From: Neofusicoccum parvum
Taxonomy: Eukaryota > Ascomycota > Dothideomycetes > Botryosphaeriales > Botryosphaeriaceae
DNA: 64,000 nt
Assembly (NCBI GenBank): GCA_020912385.1
Contig: CP087213.1
Coordinates: 1,922,001-1,986,000, forward strand
Reading direction: 5' to 3'
Shown here: piece after piece, positions 19,389 through 31,229 of the stretch
How positions within the stretch are numbered: position 1 is the stretch's first letter
Layout: each line of letters begins with the position of its first letter
The notes under the pieces: model-generated
Database searches by the model: none
Told to the model about the DNA's origin: nothing
The model's input: the letters and a program-made list of their open reading frames with translations, nothing else
Translations under genes and position numbers: made by a program

Positions 19389-21171
19389 TCAATGCGGCTT
19401 ATCCTCATCCTGCGCGAAATGCTCCCTCGCCCACGGACTCCGCAGCCTAATCGCCTCCCCGCGATAAAAGAACACAAACGGAATGGGCACCATCAGCAGG
19501 CTCAAGAACGCCAGCAAGCTGCTCGCCCACTCCAACCCCAGATACTCGTACATCTGCTTCCCGAACAGCGGGAACCCGGCGCCCACCAGGTTCCTGACCA
19601 GGATGACGCCCGCCAGCGCGCTCGCCGAGTACGTCTGGTACGAGTCGACGACGTAGTTCAAGATCGCGAGGATGATGATGTAGATGCCGGCGCCGAAGAA
19701 GGCGCTCGCGACGATCGGCACGGCCCAGTGCACGCTCGGGAAGCTCGTCCACGCGAACCAGAACAGGCTGAGGGGCAGCAGGAAGGTGCCGAAGCGGGCG
19801 AGGTGCATGCGGGCCTCGGGCACGCCTTTGCCGTCGTTGCGGGCGCAGCGGCGCAGGTAGTAGCGCTCCTGCACCGGGTGCAGGAGGGCGGCGACGATGC
19901 TGCCGATGCAGAGGCCCGTGAACGAGGCGCCCCATTGGCCGGTGTTGAAGCCGTGGCCGGTGGGGCCGAAGACGAGGGGGAAGGCTTCGTTGAAGAGGTA
20001 GACGATGCCGTAGATGAAGCCGTTGTAGGCGGCCGCCGCGAAAGTGATACTGGGCCGAGGTTAGCGAGTGTCAGGCTGGTGATGGGTTTAGGGCGAGCGG
20101 CTTACGGCTCGGTGAAGAGGAAACGGAAGGGCCTGGTCAACGTGATGGCGAATAGGGTGTGGAGGCCCTTCTTCTCATCATCGTTGGCGTCGCGGATATT
20201 CTCCGCAGCAGCGAGGCCTTCAGCATGCAGGCGCTTCCGGAGTCTCGCAGTCTTCTTCTCGAGAATGATTGAGTGGCGCGTTTCCGGGACCGTGAGCTGT
20301 AGGTGTCAGGACGAAATCTTTTGCAGCAACAGCGGGACGGAACTTACGACGAACAGAATCCAGAATCCTCCAAAAATGGCCATATACACCCAGAACAGCC
20401 ATCGCCAACCCAAATTCAGAGCGATATACCCGCTGATCACCAACGCTAATGGCGGACCAAACGTGCTGCTCAATCCATACACAGCCATGGCATTCCCGCA
20501 TTCATCCCTCGCCCACAGATCACTGACTGTTCCGCCAGTATTCGTCAGTGGCGCACTGCCGAAGAAGCCTTGCAGCAAACGGCACACTATGACCGTCCCG
20601 ATGTTCGGCGCCAGCGCGAGAGGCAGCTGGAAGATGACGAGCAGGAGCCACGACCATACATAAACGGGGTTGCGGCCGAAGTATTCAGAGAGCGGTGCGA
20701 GCATGAGCGGTCCGATCGCGAAGCCCAAGATATACATTGAGAGTCCCAATGTGCCTACCTCGGCAGAGACGGAGAATTCGGCTTCAAGGTCTTCTTGGCC
20801 AGAGCTGTAGCCGCCGGCGCAGAGGCATCTTTATGCGGGCAGTTAGAAGTACGTTCGAAATAATACGAGGCGAAGGGCTTTCAAGCATACGTGAGCACGT
20901 TGAGCATGCTAGCGAAGCAAGTGATCCACCACTTCTTCCATTTTGGGAAGTTTCGAGGATTTTCCTTGTCGTCGAAGGCGTAGGTCAAGTAGATGGGCTC
21001 TGTATCGTTCGGAAGCTCTATGGCACGCCTCAGGGCCTGTTCCTCCGAGAGGAGCACGCGGGTGTCGCGAGAGGGAGAGTCCGCGTCTGGAATCGATTTC
21101 AACGAGCGTTTCGAATCGAGGTCTTTCTCCAGGTCCGCAGGGTCAACACGGTCTGGTGCTTGGTGTTCCAT
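19389..21171 (-). CDS. MFS drug/H+ antiporter, DHA1 (FLR1/TPO-like) family
   Basis: Four exons: 21171-20891, 20828-20348, 20296-20106 and 20049-19389, giving 537 residues with matching phases at all three introns (62, 51 and 56 bases). The N-terminal cytosolic tail ends with NPRNFPKWKKW, the usual lead-in to helix 1 in this family. Motif A-type sequence is in GPLMLAPLSEYFGRNPVY, and the motif after it reads RLLQGFFGSAPLTNTGG, typical of 12-segment DHA1 exporters. The central loop carries a basic helix. These antiporters export fungicides, polyamines or secondary metabolites through the plasma membrane. No biosynthetic core gene lies next to it, so a general detoxification role is likelier than cluster export. 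Confidence 0.93.
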
Positions 21172-22163
21172 GATGGGCAAGAAGAAAGCGCCTGGCGAGA
21201 GCACAGCTCAAGCCGAGAGGAGACTGGGAGAGCGGATTTAAAGGCGCAGCCAGAGATGGGAACGCTTAGCGCCTATCAGCTGCGCATCAGCTCTCGGCGG
21301 CTGCCCGCCCCGGAGCTTGACATGCATTGTGGGGAATGACCCCAAACTCCATGCTCTGGTCCGCATTTGAGACGTCATCTGTTGCTAGGGCCGTGCGAGA
21401 TGACGTTGATCCTGTCTGCGCTAACAGCTGGTCTGGTAAGCACCGGCGAAAAACCGCACGAGGGAGCAGGTGGAGCCCAAAGCCGCGGGCATCCGCCAGA
21501 TTGCCCATTCCGTGATAGAGAGCGTGACCGGTTCCAGAGATCTGCGGGTGAATGTGGAAAGTGGGCTGCACGGAGCGGTAGAAGTCGGGTCGGAGTCTGG
21601 CAAGGAGGCGTGGAGGCTCTCTGATCGTCGGGCGGGACGGGGGAGCCGCAGCCACGGCCGCAAAGAAGCTCTCGCCAAGCCCCACCAAGCAGCAGGCTTG
21701 TTTATTTGGCACCCTTCTCCTGCATCGTCGACCCCACTTCGCCGCCGCTTCTTATCAACGACACTGGCTCAATTGGCCACGCCCGCATCGCGTCCTGGGC
21801 CGAACGTGACGTGGCCTTTTGCTCGGCATCTTTGCATCAGCAAGCGTTACGCGAATGGAAATATCGTTTTGCTCGGACTCACAAGCTGCTCGCGCACGTG
21901 CCGATGTCCCTCCTGCCATGGTGTTGATTCGGATATCAGATAAGATCGGCTGTACCAAGACGTGGGAAGTCAGATCGCCCCCTAAATTTTCATATGTCGC
22001 CTGACGGATATCTTTTTTCTATCACTCAAATCCAATCAACCGTTCAACTCCATAAACCACGCGTTAAACAAAATTAGATCGTGCCCCCTGACCAGCGCAT
22101 CGCAGAACCCTCTGCCCCATTTTTCTCGTACTCCCAGGTTTAGTGCCAGATATCTTCGGATTT
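21172..22163. other. Intergenic region, about 1 kb
   Basis: Contains the promoter of the DHA1 transporter at its left end and the 3' flank of ILV1 at its right end. Open frames on both strands are short and have no recognisable domain. Confidence 0.5.
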
Positions 22164-23970
22164 TTATTCCCTCAAGAACATCTTATACACCGGGTTCTCG
22201 GTTTCTTCGGCGAACGGGTACTTGATCTTCTGCAGGAACTCCCTCAGCTCGCTCTCCTTGCCTTCTGGGCATTGGATGCCTGCCAAGATCTTTGCGACAT
22301 CGCCTCCGTGATTGCGGTAGTGAAACAGCGAGATGTTCATGTCGGGCTGCATCGTGGTCAAGAATTTGTACAGAGCGCCAGGTCTCTCGGGAAACTCGAA
22401 GGTGAATAGCCTTTCAGTTGAGACGGCGGTAGGACGGCCTCCGACAAGATACCGCACGTGGCTCTTGGCAACTTCGTCTCCGGAAAGATCGGTTGCACTC
22501 ATGCCGTCCTTTTCCAGCCGCTGCAGGAGATCGGCAAGATCGCGAGTGCGGTTGGCAGCGTTTAGAGTGACACCGATCAGAATGTGCGCCTTTGACGCAT
22601 CGGCGTAACGGTATGCAAACTCGGTGCAATTCATGGGATGAACAGCCTTGATAAGGTTTGCGAAGGCTCCTGGTTGCTCCGGGATGGTGACAGAGAGCAG
22701 CGCTTCCTTCTTCTCTCCGAGAGCAGCACGCTCGGCCACGAAGCGGAGGCGGTCGAAGTTCATGTTGGCACCGGAGGCGACGGCAATCAGACCGCGGTTC
22801 GGATCGGGAGACGGGTTGGCGGCGACGTATTTCTTCAGACCTGCGAGTGCGAGGGCGCCTGCGGGCTCGACAATAGAGCGCGTGTCTTCAAACATGTCCT
22901 TGATGGCGGCGCAGGTCTCATCAGTCGTGACCTGAATGACCTCGTCCACGACCTCGGAAGCTACGCGGAAAGTCTCCTCGCCAACGTTTTTAACGGCTGC
23001 GCCGTCAGCAAACAGGCCAACCTCGGTGAGAGCGACACGCTTGCCCTTCTTTAGAGACTGGACCATGGCGTTGGCATCATATGCCTCGACACCAATGACC
23101 TTGACGTGGGGCGCTATACGCTTGATGTAGACACCCACGCCAGCAATGAGGCCACCGCCACCCACACAGCAGAAGACTGCCTCCAAATCCTGTAGGTTTG
23201 TCTGGCGCAGAATCTCCATGCCGATGGTGCCTTGGCCAGCTATGACGTATGGGTCATCGAACGGGGCAATGTTCACCAGGCCATGCTGCTTCTCCAACCG
23301 GTGCGCCTCCTCCTTCGCGGCGTCAAAGTCGTCTCCGTGAAGCACGACATGTCCACCCAGCCTCGAAACGTTCTTGTGCTTGATATCCGGGGTGCCCGAC
23401 GGCATGACGATGGTCGCGGGGATCTTGAGTTTCCGTGCCGAGTACGCAACGCCCTGGGCGTGGTTTCCTGCCGTTTGTTACCATCCAGAGCTCTCGTGAC
23501 TGCCGGCTCCCGCAACATACCTGCGGAGCACGCAATGACTCCCTTGAAGCTCTGCTCCTTGTCCAAATGGGCCATCTTGTTGTAAGCGCCGCGCAGCTTG
23601 AAGCTGAAGACGGGCTGCAGGTCCTCGCGCTTCAGCAGAACCTTACATTCCAGGCGATTGCTCAGGTTGATGGCATGGGTTAGAGGCGTCTCCTTCACGA
23701 CCTCGTAGACGCGCGAGGTCAAGATGAGGCGCAAGTACTGCTCGACAGTCAGAGGCAGCAGCGCAGAAGTCGGGACGGCGGCGTTACGTCTGGGTATCCA
23801 TTGGGCAGGAGGAAGTGCTCGGGCACTCCGGTAGTCTTGACTACGGGGCTCTGCGGCGGCGGAGACGGATTGGCGGTATATTCAGTCAGAGCGAAACTGT
23901 TGACGCGGGGCGTCTGCGGACGGGTTGAGGTGCCATTGGTCTCTGCCGGGGGCGAGGTCGGGGTCGCCAT
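22164..23970 (-). CDS. ILV1: Threonine dehydratase (deaminase), mitochondrial
   Basis: Three exons: 23970-23788, 23737-23521 and 23467-22164, giving 567 residues. Introns are 50 and 53 bases, and the junctions restore GYPD-YLRLIL and CSAGNHAQG. The PLP lysine lies in [10 protein letters not shown] (about K108), and the glycine loop for the cofactor phosphate is GGGGLIAG. The C-terminal third holds the two ACT-like regulatory repeats that mediate isoleucine inhibition and valine activation. The enzyme converts threonine to 2-oxobutanoate and ammonia, the first step of isoleucine synthesis, in mitochondria. The N-terminus is Pro/Ser/Thr-rich rather than a classic basic presequence, so import is inferred from the family. 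It is transcribed divergently from MED8. Confidence 0.96.
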
Positions 23971-24302
23971 GGCTGCAGGAGCAAAGTCTGTTGGGAGGGC
24001 GAGCAGAGGAGTCAGAGCGTGGTGTTGTCGTTCGATCTTCTGGCAGCATTATTTTGGAGCATGCGTCAGAGAGTGCCCGTCCCGCGTTTTCCATCATCCG
24101 ATCTCGCAAATGACTCGCGCAAGCTGCCGACGCAATTGCAACCCGCCCGACTCGCCCGCCAAACACCAACCCCGACTCTCTGCATCGCCCATCCCGCCCC
24201 CGCAGCCCGTCGCAGCCGCTCCTCCAATTGCGCCAGCCGCCCACACAACCGACTCCGGCAGTTCCGCGATCCCGAGAGCCCGCCCTCCACAGCGCAGCCG
24301 CC
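23971..24302. promoter_or_regulatory. Bidirectional promoter region, ILV1/MED8
   Basis: These 332 bases separate the start codons of ILV1 (minus) and MED8 (plus), so both promoters must lie here or overlap the neighbouring coding region. No clear TATA box is seen for MED8; its leader is C-rich. Confidence 0.6.
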
Positions 24303-24983
24303 ATGTCTTCCAAGCGCGACCAGCTCGGCCCTCCCGACGAAGTGCGCTCGCTCGACCTGCTCGCGCAGCGCCTGCAGCACCTCAACGGCGCGATCGAGGT
24401 CCTCAAAAACACGCAGGTGATGCACGCCTGGGACACCACGCCGCCGCCGTGGCCCACCGTCGCCCACCAGTCCAACATCATCAACGGCCGCCTCAGCGCC
24501 CTGCTCGACGCCTTCGGCAAGAGCCAGCAGCTGCTCAACCAGGCCCACCCCTACCCGCTGCCCACCTTCCCCGGCCGCACGCACGAGAACATGGCGACCC
24601 AGCTCACCCGCAAGAAGATGGTGCCCTGGGTGGAGGACTGGATCCATGACGGCGTCAAGCACGCTGCGGGGCCGGATGCGGAGGTCAAGGGCGATGCGGC
24701 TGGGTTGAAACTGGCCGGTGATGGCGGCTTGACGGGCGAGCAGATTGAGGAGCTGTGGGATTGGGCTGGTCCGGCGGGTGGCAGAATCGGCAGGGATGTT
24801 CTGACGGCCGAAGACGACGACGACGAAGGCGACGATGACGAAGAGGACGATGACGATGAGGGCGCAATGGAGGGGGTGGAGAGCTCTGGTGCTGATAAGA
24901 AGACCGACACTGTCCCGCCGATCCGTCCGATGATGCCGCTGGAAGACATCCTGAAGTTCGTCAGCACTGGCGTGGCTCCGTGA
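24303..24983 (+). CDS. MED8: Mediator complex subunit 8
   Basis: Intronless, 226 residues. The N-terminal half is helical (RSLDLLAQRLQHLNGAIEVL and the following HQSNIINGRLSALLDAFGKS). A PYPLPTFPGRTHENMATQLTRKK-type segment follows (shown here only by its key features, the PLPTFPG turn and the basic LTRKK end). Then come an acidic Asp/Glu tract near residues 176-195 and the C-terminal PLEDILKFVSTG, a signature of fungal Med8. Med8 is a head-module subunit that contacts TBP and the Med18/20 arm and links activators to RNA polymerase II. Start ATG is in a good context (gccatgtc). The acidic insertion is of a kind that varies between species. Confidence 0.88.
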   Translation: MSSKRDQLGPPDEVRSLDLLAQRLQHLNGAIEVLKNTQVMHAWDTTPPPWPTVAHQSNIINGRLSALLDAFGKSQQLLNQAHPYPLPTFPGRTHENMATQLTRKKMVPWVEDWIHDGVKHAAGPDAEVKGDAAGLKLAGDGGLTGEQIEELWDWAGPAGGRIGRDVLTAEDDDDEGDDDEEDDDDEGAMEGVESSGADKKTDTVPPIRPMMPLEDILKFVSTGVAP

Positions 24984-26517
24984 TATGGGTACTGGGAAAT
25001 AATGCATTATGGGACTCAGGCTTTGCATCGAGGCATGGACACGGCGTTGGAACACCTTTTTTTCGATTATGATACCCCTTATGGCCCAGGTCGGCAGCTC
25101 AATCCACATCAGCACAAAACTCATTCCTCCTACAGACCCTCTATATATTGGTCAAGAGTGAAGGGCAAACAGGTGTACACCCCGTTGCATCAGCTTCGAC
25201 AAAGCGGGAAAGTGTGCGTTCTCCAAACCCTCAATGTCTAGCCATCATCCTCAGAAGCATGTACTCTGGAGCATACCAAAATGCGGACAGGACCAATTTA
25301 ATTGTGGGTGATGCTAAGTACGCAAAAGTAGAGCTAATTTGAAGATTCAACGCCGTTCAAAGAAAAATCCCGATTGCAAACATAATCAAGCATTGCATCA
25401 AGTGCTTCAATCTAGATTCTCTTCCCCAAATGGCACAGTTCTGGTTACAGTTTCCAATCGGGCTTCCGATCCTGCCCCGAGGGCTCATTGGCGTATTTAC
25501 ACTTTGACCATGTTCCTGGCCACATGTGGCGTGAGGCTACTGTATGCTTTGGCTTTCTACCAGCATGTATGTACAGATGCTGGAAGCGAGTGTTTTCGCG
25601 TTATTCACAGGCTAAAGTTTGTCATCAATGCTCACTCACCGGCGAAATTGCAGCACTATCCATTTAAGAGAATCGCCAGGCATACCATTGTTCCAATATA
25701 AACGGGTTGCCAAAGCACTACGATAGCTTCAGCCCCATGAACTTAATGGACGCGCCGCACTTCCAGATTCCCGACGGGCATTAGGGCACGTGTGGAAAAC
25801 AGCCGATTCGCTCGGCTGCCCAAGGCTTCTCATGGAGATCCGGGAGCGACCAGCTTGGGCATCTTGCCCCCAGATAGCCTTTTAAAGTTCGGCAACCTAC
25901 GGGAGTGGCGTCAGAAAGATTGCAAGGTTCGCCCATCCGGACATTCCAAGAGTATGCGGACATTTCTTCTGTTTCTGAGGAAATTCCCCGTTCTGTTCGG
26001 ACCCCCGAAAACAGCGGGCTAAGAATATCGTGCTTTAAGTTAGAGTTGAAAATCGCCGACCCCGCAATAACTTCCAACATGCATAGCGGACTGCTTCTCT
26101 AGGCTCGAGAGCCAGGATCTGTACAATTTCAGTGAGGATGTTACTGGTCCGAGTTGTCAGATTGGGATCCCTCTTCAGCCACTATACCATGTCCCGGCAA
26201 TAAGCTGACTTCCGGCCACTGGGTTCTCGCGCTCGTTCACGGTTCATTGGCTCGAGTCCCCGCAATTCCAGCTAACATCACTGCTCTGCAGCTTGCACCT
26301 ACGCCATCCATGCGTGGGTAAAACCTACAACGCTTGATTTGCTGCCAAGAGATCCTTAAACCGGACCGTAGCAGGTGGCCACGACTCGAAGTCGCTCCGA
26401 TACCTTGTCCGTCGGGGCCAACATATAATCCTGAAGCCCCGCTACTCTGATCTCAACATGATGGATATTTACTACTGCATCTCCTCATAGACTGCACCAC
26501 CTTATCGGATAGTCAGT
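24984..26517. other. Intergenic region, about 1.5 kb, AT-richer
   Basis: No gene can be supported. Open frames are short, cysteine/serine-rich and without homology I recognise. The right-hand part is the promoter region of the Dal5-like permease. Confidence 0.5.
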
Positions 26518-28153
26518 ATGTCTTCAACGACTACCACGGACATAGAGCGTAGACTACCACGCGCGTATGCATCAAAAGAAGTAATCTTAGTCGACGAAAC
26601 CAACAACAGCACAGAACTTATCCTGAATGAAGTTACCCCAAAAGAGGAGAAGAAGATACTACGCAAAGTCGACTGGAGAGTTACAGTTCTTGTTGGATGT
26701 CTTTGGTGCATCACACTCATTGACAGGGCAAATCTGGGAAACGCTTCCATCGCCGGGTGCGTCCTTCGCTCCTCAAATATTGATTTTCATTTCTAACACC
26801 CATTACTAGCATGACGCAAGATCTCAAGCTCAACGTTGAAATGCGACAATCCCTCGTTGGACTCATCGAGTTCCCTTTCTGGCTTATCTTTCAGGCCACT
26901 CTGCCGTGGGCATTCAAACTACTTGGGCCTCGAATCATCATCTCGGTCACAGCCTTCCTCTTCGGCATCATAACCATGGGCCAAGGCCTCGTTCATACTT
27001 GGACTGGGCTCTTGGGATACCGCATGGCGCTTGGAACAGTGGCAGCATACCAGTTCCCTGCCATTGGCTACTTCATCACGTACGTCTGCCCTCCCTCTTT
27101 TGCAAGTAGCCTGCCATTCAACCGAAAGCAGCATCTGGTATACGCGCTACGAAGTTCAGAAGCGCTTCTCCATAGCCTACTTCATCGCGGAAATGTCCTC
27201 CGGCTTCTCAGGCCTCCTCGCATACGGCCTCATGCAGATGAAAGGTCTCGCGGGACTCAACGGCTGGCGATGGATCAACATCATCGAAGGCACCTTCACC
27301 TGCTGCGCCTCCATCCTCGCATACCTGCTCCTCGTCGGCATGCCCGACGGCTCCTCCGCATGGGAATGGCGGTTCCTCTCGCCGCGCGAGCGGCGCTTCG
27401 TCGTCGCGCGCATCGACGCCGACCGCGCCGACGCAGCGCAAGACGCGCTCAGCCTCAAGAAGTGCGCATCCATGTGCCTGGACAGCAAGCTCTGGGGCTT
27501 CGCGGCCATCCACTACATGAACACCACCATCTCCTCGGTGCGCAACCCCTCCCATCTCGGCCGCCGCCGCTGACTGACCCGACCGCCACCAGGCCCTCAT
27601 CTACTTCCTCCCCCTCATCCTCCGCGGCATGGGCTTCAGCGTCGGCGTCGCGCAGCTCGTCAACGCGCCGCCCTACCTCGTCGCCGGCCTGTGGTGCTGC
27701 GCGACCGGGTGGGTGTCGGACCGCCGCCGGTGCCGCGGCGCCTTCATCGTGCTGAACAGCCTGCTCTGCGTCGTCGGCCTGCCCCTGCTGGGCTTCGCCG
27801 AGGGGACGGGCGTGCGCTACTTCGGCATCGTGCTGGCGTGCATGGGGTCGAAGGGCAACACCCCGGCGTCCATGGCGTACACCGCCAATAACATCAGGAG
27901 TCACTCGAAGCGTCTGGCGAGCGTGACGGTGCTGATCGTCGGGGTGTGTTTGGGGGGCGTGACGGGGGCGTTGGTGTTTAGGCAGGAGGATGCGCCGACG
28001 TATCATCCGGGGTTGTATACGTGCATTGTGGCGTCGGTGTTGTCTATTGTGATGGTGGGGGTGTTGACGCTGAAGTTTATGAGGGATAACAGGAGGGCGG
28101 ATGAGGGGAAGTTGGTTATTGAGGGCCATGTGGATTTCAGGTATACCCTGTGA
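26518..28153 (+). CDS. MFS permease of the anion:cation symporter (Dal5/allantoate) family
   Basis: Four exons: 26518-26756, 26810-27079, 27132-27537 and 27593-28153; 491 residues. All three introns are 52-55 bases with good signals and matching phases. The N-terminal tail ends EEKKILRKVDWRV, the standard lead-in to helix 1 of ACS permeases, followed by LIDRANLGNASIAG and the conserved helix-2 region. Twelve hydrophobic segments can be placed, with the central loop after SPRERRFVVARIDADRAD. Relatives import allantoate, nicotinate, vitamins or other organic anions. Codon third positions are GC-rich in the last two exons and less so in the first, perhaps just expression-related. Substrate is unknown. 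Confidence 0.92.
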
Positions 28154-28508
28154 CGGAGAGGCGGTTTTATGAGAGAAGGTGGGCAAGGAAGTCTACATTG
28201 ATGACATCAAAAGTGGTTTTGTGTTGAACGAGTTCCAAGATTCAATGAAGCTGAGCGGCTCGCAAATATTCTCCTTCTATACTTGGTGTTCTTTCTGTCA
28301 TGTAACGCTCCTCCAAGAGGATTATGCGGGGCTTCAACATCGATAAACGCCTGCACTTTCATGAGGGTAGAAGCTTCCCAGCTTCGGCAAGAGAACGACG
28401 AAGGTTGCACATAATACAAATTGACTAAGGGATAGACAGTTTAGATTAGGGAAGTATGTTGTACAGTCAACTGTAACTACCTGTATACTTTGTTTGCATT
28501 TGAGTCTT
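28154..28508. other. Convergent spacer
   Basis: About 350 bases with the 3' ends of the permease and of the crystallin-like gene. No feature seen. Confidence 0.55.
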
Positions 28509-29010
28509 TCAAGCCTTCTCCACACAGATGGCGCTGCTGATCTCATCGTTCTGGCCGCCAGTGTAGCCCCACTCGCCTCCGACACGAAGGTTGGCGACAT
28601 CGCTGTCGAACCACTGGTTTGCGCCCTGGCAGTTGTCATGCCTAATGTATGTCAGTCTCTCAGATCACCGCGATCCCTGGAACATTCACTTACTCGAAGA
28701 AGCGGCAGCTCCACACACCAAGCTTGAAGGAGCTGACTGAGTCCTTCACGGAGCTGGGAAGTGCCACTGTAATGAATGAGCAATTGTATTTTTTTGGGGG
28801 GAACTGGTGGTACTCCAACTCACAGCACTCGTCGTAGGCGGTGATGGACAGGTCAGCCCAATCGCCACTGAAGTCCTTGTCGGTCCAGAGCCTGATGGCT
28901 TCGCGGTTCTGACGAGCCTCCAGCTTAGCCTCGGGGACGGCGACCGGGCTGGCGAAGCTGGGAAGGACAAGAGCCATGACGGCAGAGAAAACGAGGGCCT
29001 TGGAGTACAT
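28509..29010 (-). CDS. Small secreted beta/gamma-crystallin-like protein, 130 aa
   Basis: Three exons: 29010-28824, 28766-28694 and 28641-28509. Residues 1 to about 20 (MYSKALVFSAVMALVLPSFA) are a signal peptide; a propeptide-like stretch ends at LEARQ. The mature domain reads like two Greek-key repeats: LWTDKDFSGDWADL...VSSFKLGVWSC and CRFFEHDNCQGANQWF...NDEISSAICV. The paired aromatic-x(n)-G and late SS motifs are those of beta/gamma-crystallin folds, which include secreted microbial inhibitors. Cysteines are spaced for disulfides. Intron 1 (57 bases) is a multiple of three and free of stops, so unspliced RNA would give a 19-residue insertion; the gtgagt donor and ttacag acceptor favour splicing. 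Role (effector, antimicrobial or calcium binding) is not known. Confidence 0.85.
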
Positions 29011-30048
29011 GTTCGAAGTGCTGAGCTGTGGAAAGCGAATGTTGAGAACGAGTGTAGTTTTGGAGAGGACAGAAGAAGATGTTGACTTTAGATGTGCTTC
29101 GACTCCAGGAGATCCGTCGTCATTTATAGAATTATCTCGGGTGGAGGTATCGCATTCGTATGGTGCCGCCTGTGTTGGTTCTTTCATTGCGATTCAGCAT
29201 CCGCTCTTGGCATTGAGACTCGCGGAAGTTCGTGCTTTGTGGCACCCGTATCCACGCCATTGATGTCAACACCAACTGAACATGACTCTAGGGAGGCACT
29301 GGCAGGAAATGTCCCTACTATCGTGTTTATTAATCTTGATGAGCCGCAAACTCTCACTGGGCGACATTTTCACGATCAGGCGGCGTTGGGAACCTAAGGC
29401 CTGGAAGGCGTCCACCGCGCTGCGTCAGGCATCGATTCGGTAAGCGGCAATTTGGTGAAAAGGGAATGGAGCTTAGCTAATGTGTCGCATGCTTGGGGTG
29501 TTTCCATACGTGGTGGTGGCGCCAAGCATAATGAGGTATTTTCTAAGAAAAAGATCATCTGTCCAGTCCAGGCTATTTACAAGGCCTCCAACTAGCACGA
29601 CAGCGTGTATAGGTAACGATGCTGAGAAAGACCACGTTTAGATGTAAAAGGAAGGATTTGCACTGTTAGACCTGATAACTGACTAAGTAAATCATTAGGC
29701 CCGAGTAATCGTACCAGAGTCTTGGCTCATAAGACGTCCGCGCATGGGAGCGAGCCCGCTTGACGTTCTGCGAAATCTGACCCAAAACACCGGCATCACC
29801 TTGGCAAGGCCAAAAGTCCTCTGGTCTGTTCGTGTTGTGCTGGGTTCCTAATTTCCGGAGTCTTCCGCCCTGTGTAGAGCGAGCTCGGGGTGTGTGCATG
29901 AGGTGTCGAGAATGCAACAGCTTGGCTGGCCACCCTACATATAAGGCTGATGGATGATATCAGTCTTATGATTCCATCACCGTCCTATCTCTTCTCGAAG
30001 CAACCTTCATAGTCCATTTTCCCTCCTCCGTCGTTACCGATTGCCACC
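29011..30048. other. Divergent promoter region between two secreted-protein genes
   Basis: About 1 kb between the crystallin-like gene (minus) and the RNase T1-type gene (plus). It is moderately AT-rich and holds no supportable open frame. A TATA box for the plus-strand gene lies at 29937-29944. Confidence 0.5.
29937..29944 (+). promoter_or_regulatory. TATA box of the RNase T1/N1 gene
   Basis: The sequence catataag lies about 110 bases upstream of the ATG at 30049 and is followed by a C/T-rich leader. Consensus and distance both fit a fungal TATA promoter. Confidence 0.6.
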
Positions 30049-30502
30049 ATGCCTTCCATCCAATCTCTTCTCGTCGCCGCTCTCTTCGCCGCTAGCGGTG
30101 CTCTCGCCGTCACATGTGGCACAACCACCTACACCAGCACCCAAGTTTCCGACTGCGTTGCAGAGCTGTGCCAGTGGGATGAACGCCAGGGACCCGGAGG
30201 CTACCCCCACAAGTACAACAACTACGAAGGTCTCAGCTTTGGTTCCTACACGGGAACGCTGTACGAGTATCCGATGAAGACCTCGGGCGTGTACAAGGGA
30301 GGTACGTGATCTTTCCGTGTGATCTATTGTCTGGACAGCGCTGTCGATCAGAAAGCTGACTCTCTACAACGGATCTACAGGCTCACCAGGCGCGGACCGC
30401 TGCGTCGCATCGTATGATGCTAGGACGAACAAGTGCACGAACCTTGGTGCCATGACGCACACTGGTGCTGCGAGCACCAACGGCTTTGTCAAGTGCACTT
30501 AA
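30049..30502 (+). CDS. Secreted guanyl-specific ribonuclease, T1/N1 family
   Basis: Two exons: 30049-30301 and 30381-30502; 124 residues, with an intron of 79 bases inserted in the GGSPGADR motif. Residues 1 to about 20 are a signal peptide (MPSIQSLLVAALFAASGALA). All catalytic positions of RNase T1 can be matched: Tyr and His in YPHKYNNYEG (T1 Tyr38/His40), Glu in LYEYPM (Glu58), Arg in GADRC (Arg77) and His in THTGA (His92). Six cysteines in the mature part could form three disulfides. The enzyme cleaves single-stranded RNA 3' of guanosine outside the cell. It is therefore expected to be active, unlike RNase-fold effectors that lost these residues. Confidence 0.94.
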
Positions 30503-31229
30503 GCAGAATGGGGATAAAGATAATCAATACATACATTTGTCTACTGTGCCAATCTCTCTCCTTGCCTAAATGTGTTATTTCCTATGCGTGTGTAGCTTTG
30601 CCCATATTTGTTAATTGTTTGCTTGCTCTACAATATCCAGAGCGGGTAGAAGCCTTCTGGCAATGAGTAACTGTCAACCAAATGGCTTAGCACATGAAGC
30701 GAGTCCAGGGGAGCGCTAGGCACTTGCCAGTATGACAACTGCTGTTCTTGCGTCAGCCAAGAAAGTATGTGCAGGTCAGTGTAGCAACGGCGGTAAGAAA
30801 ATAATTGCAGAGAATCAGCTATATCTTGCCATGTGTTCTTCTGACCAGACCTGGTTGAGGCTCATCCTTGGCAATACCAATACGAGGCAGACTTAGCGCA
30901 GATCGCACGCACGTCTCCAGTATGATTCGCACAAGCTCAAGCCGGAACCCTGCGGAATCAACACAGTGACTCGTGAGATGGCCCTACAGAAACGATTTAT
31001 AGCTCCGTGTTGGGCCCTATCGCAGAGAACACCGCCAGATCGACGTCGCCTTTCTCTCGTGTCAATCTCCTTTCCCAATTCGGGGCCAAGCCATTATTGC
31101 AACCCACCTCTTTCCCTATCACGTCGCCCGGAGCTCGCAGCTGAGTCGCACACCGCCGCTATAAAGAAAAAAACAGTCGCATCCCTTTATTCCTCCCGCA
31201 CAGCTACCCGAGACGCACCACCACCAGCC
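30503..31229. other. Intergenic region with TATA box of the next gene
   Basis: About 730 bases. No gene seen. A TATA box (tataaag, 31160-31166) lies 64 bases upstream of the ATG of the DUF3632 gene. Confidence 0.5.
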
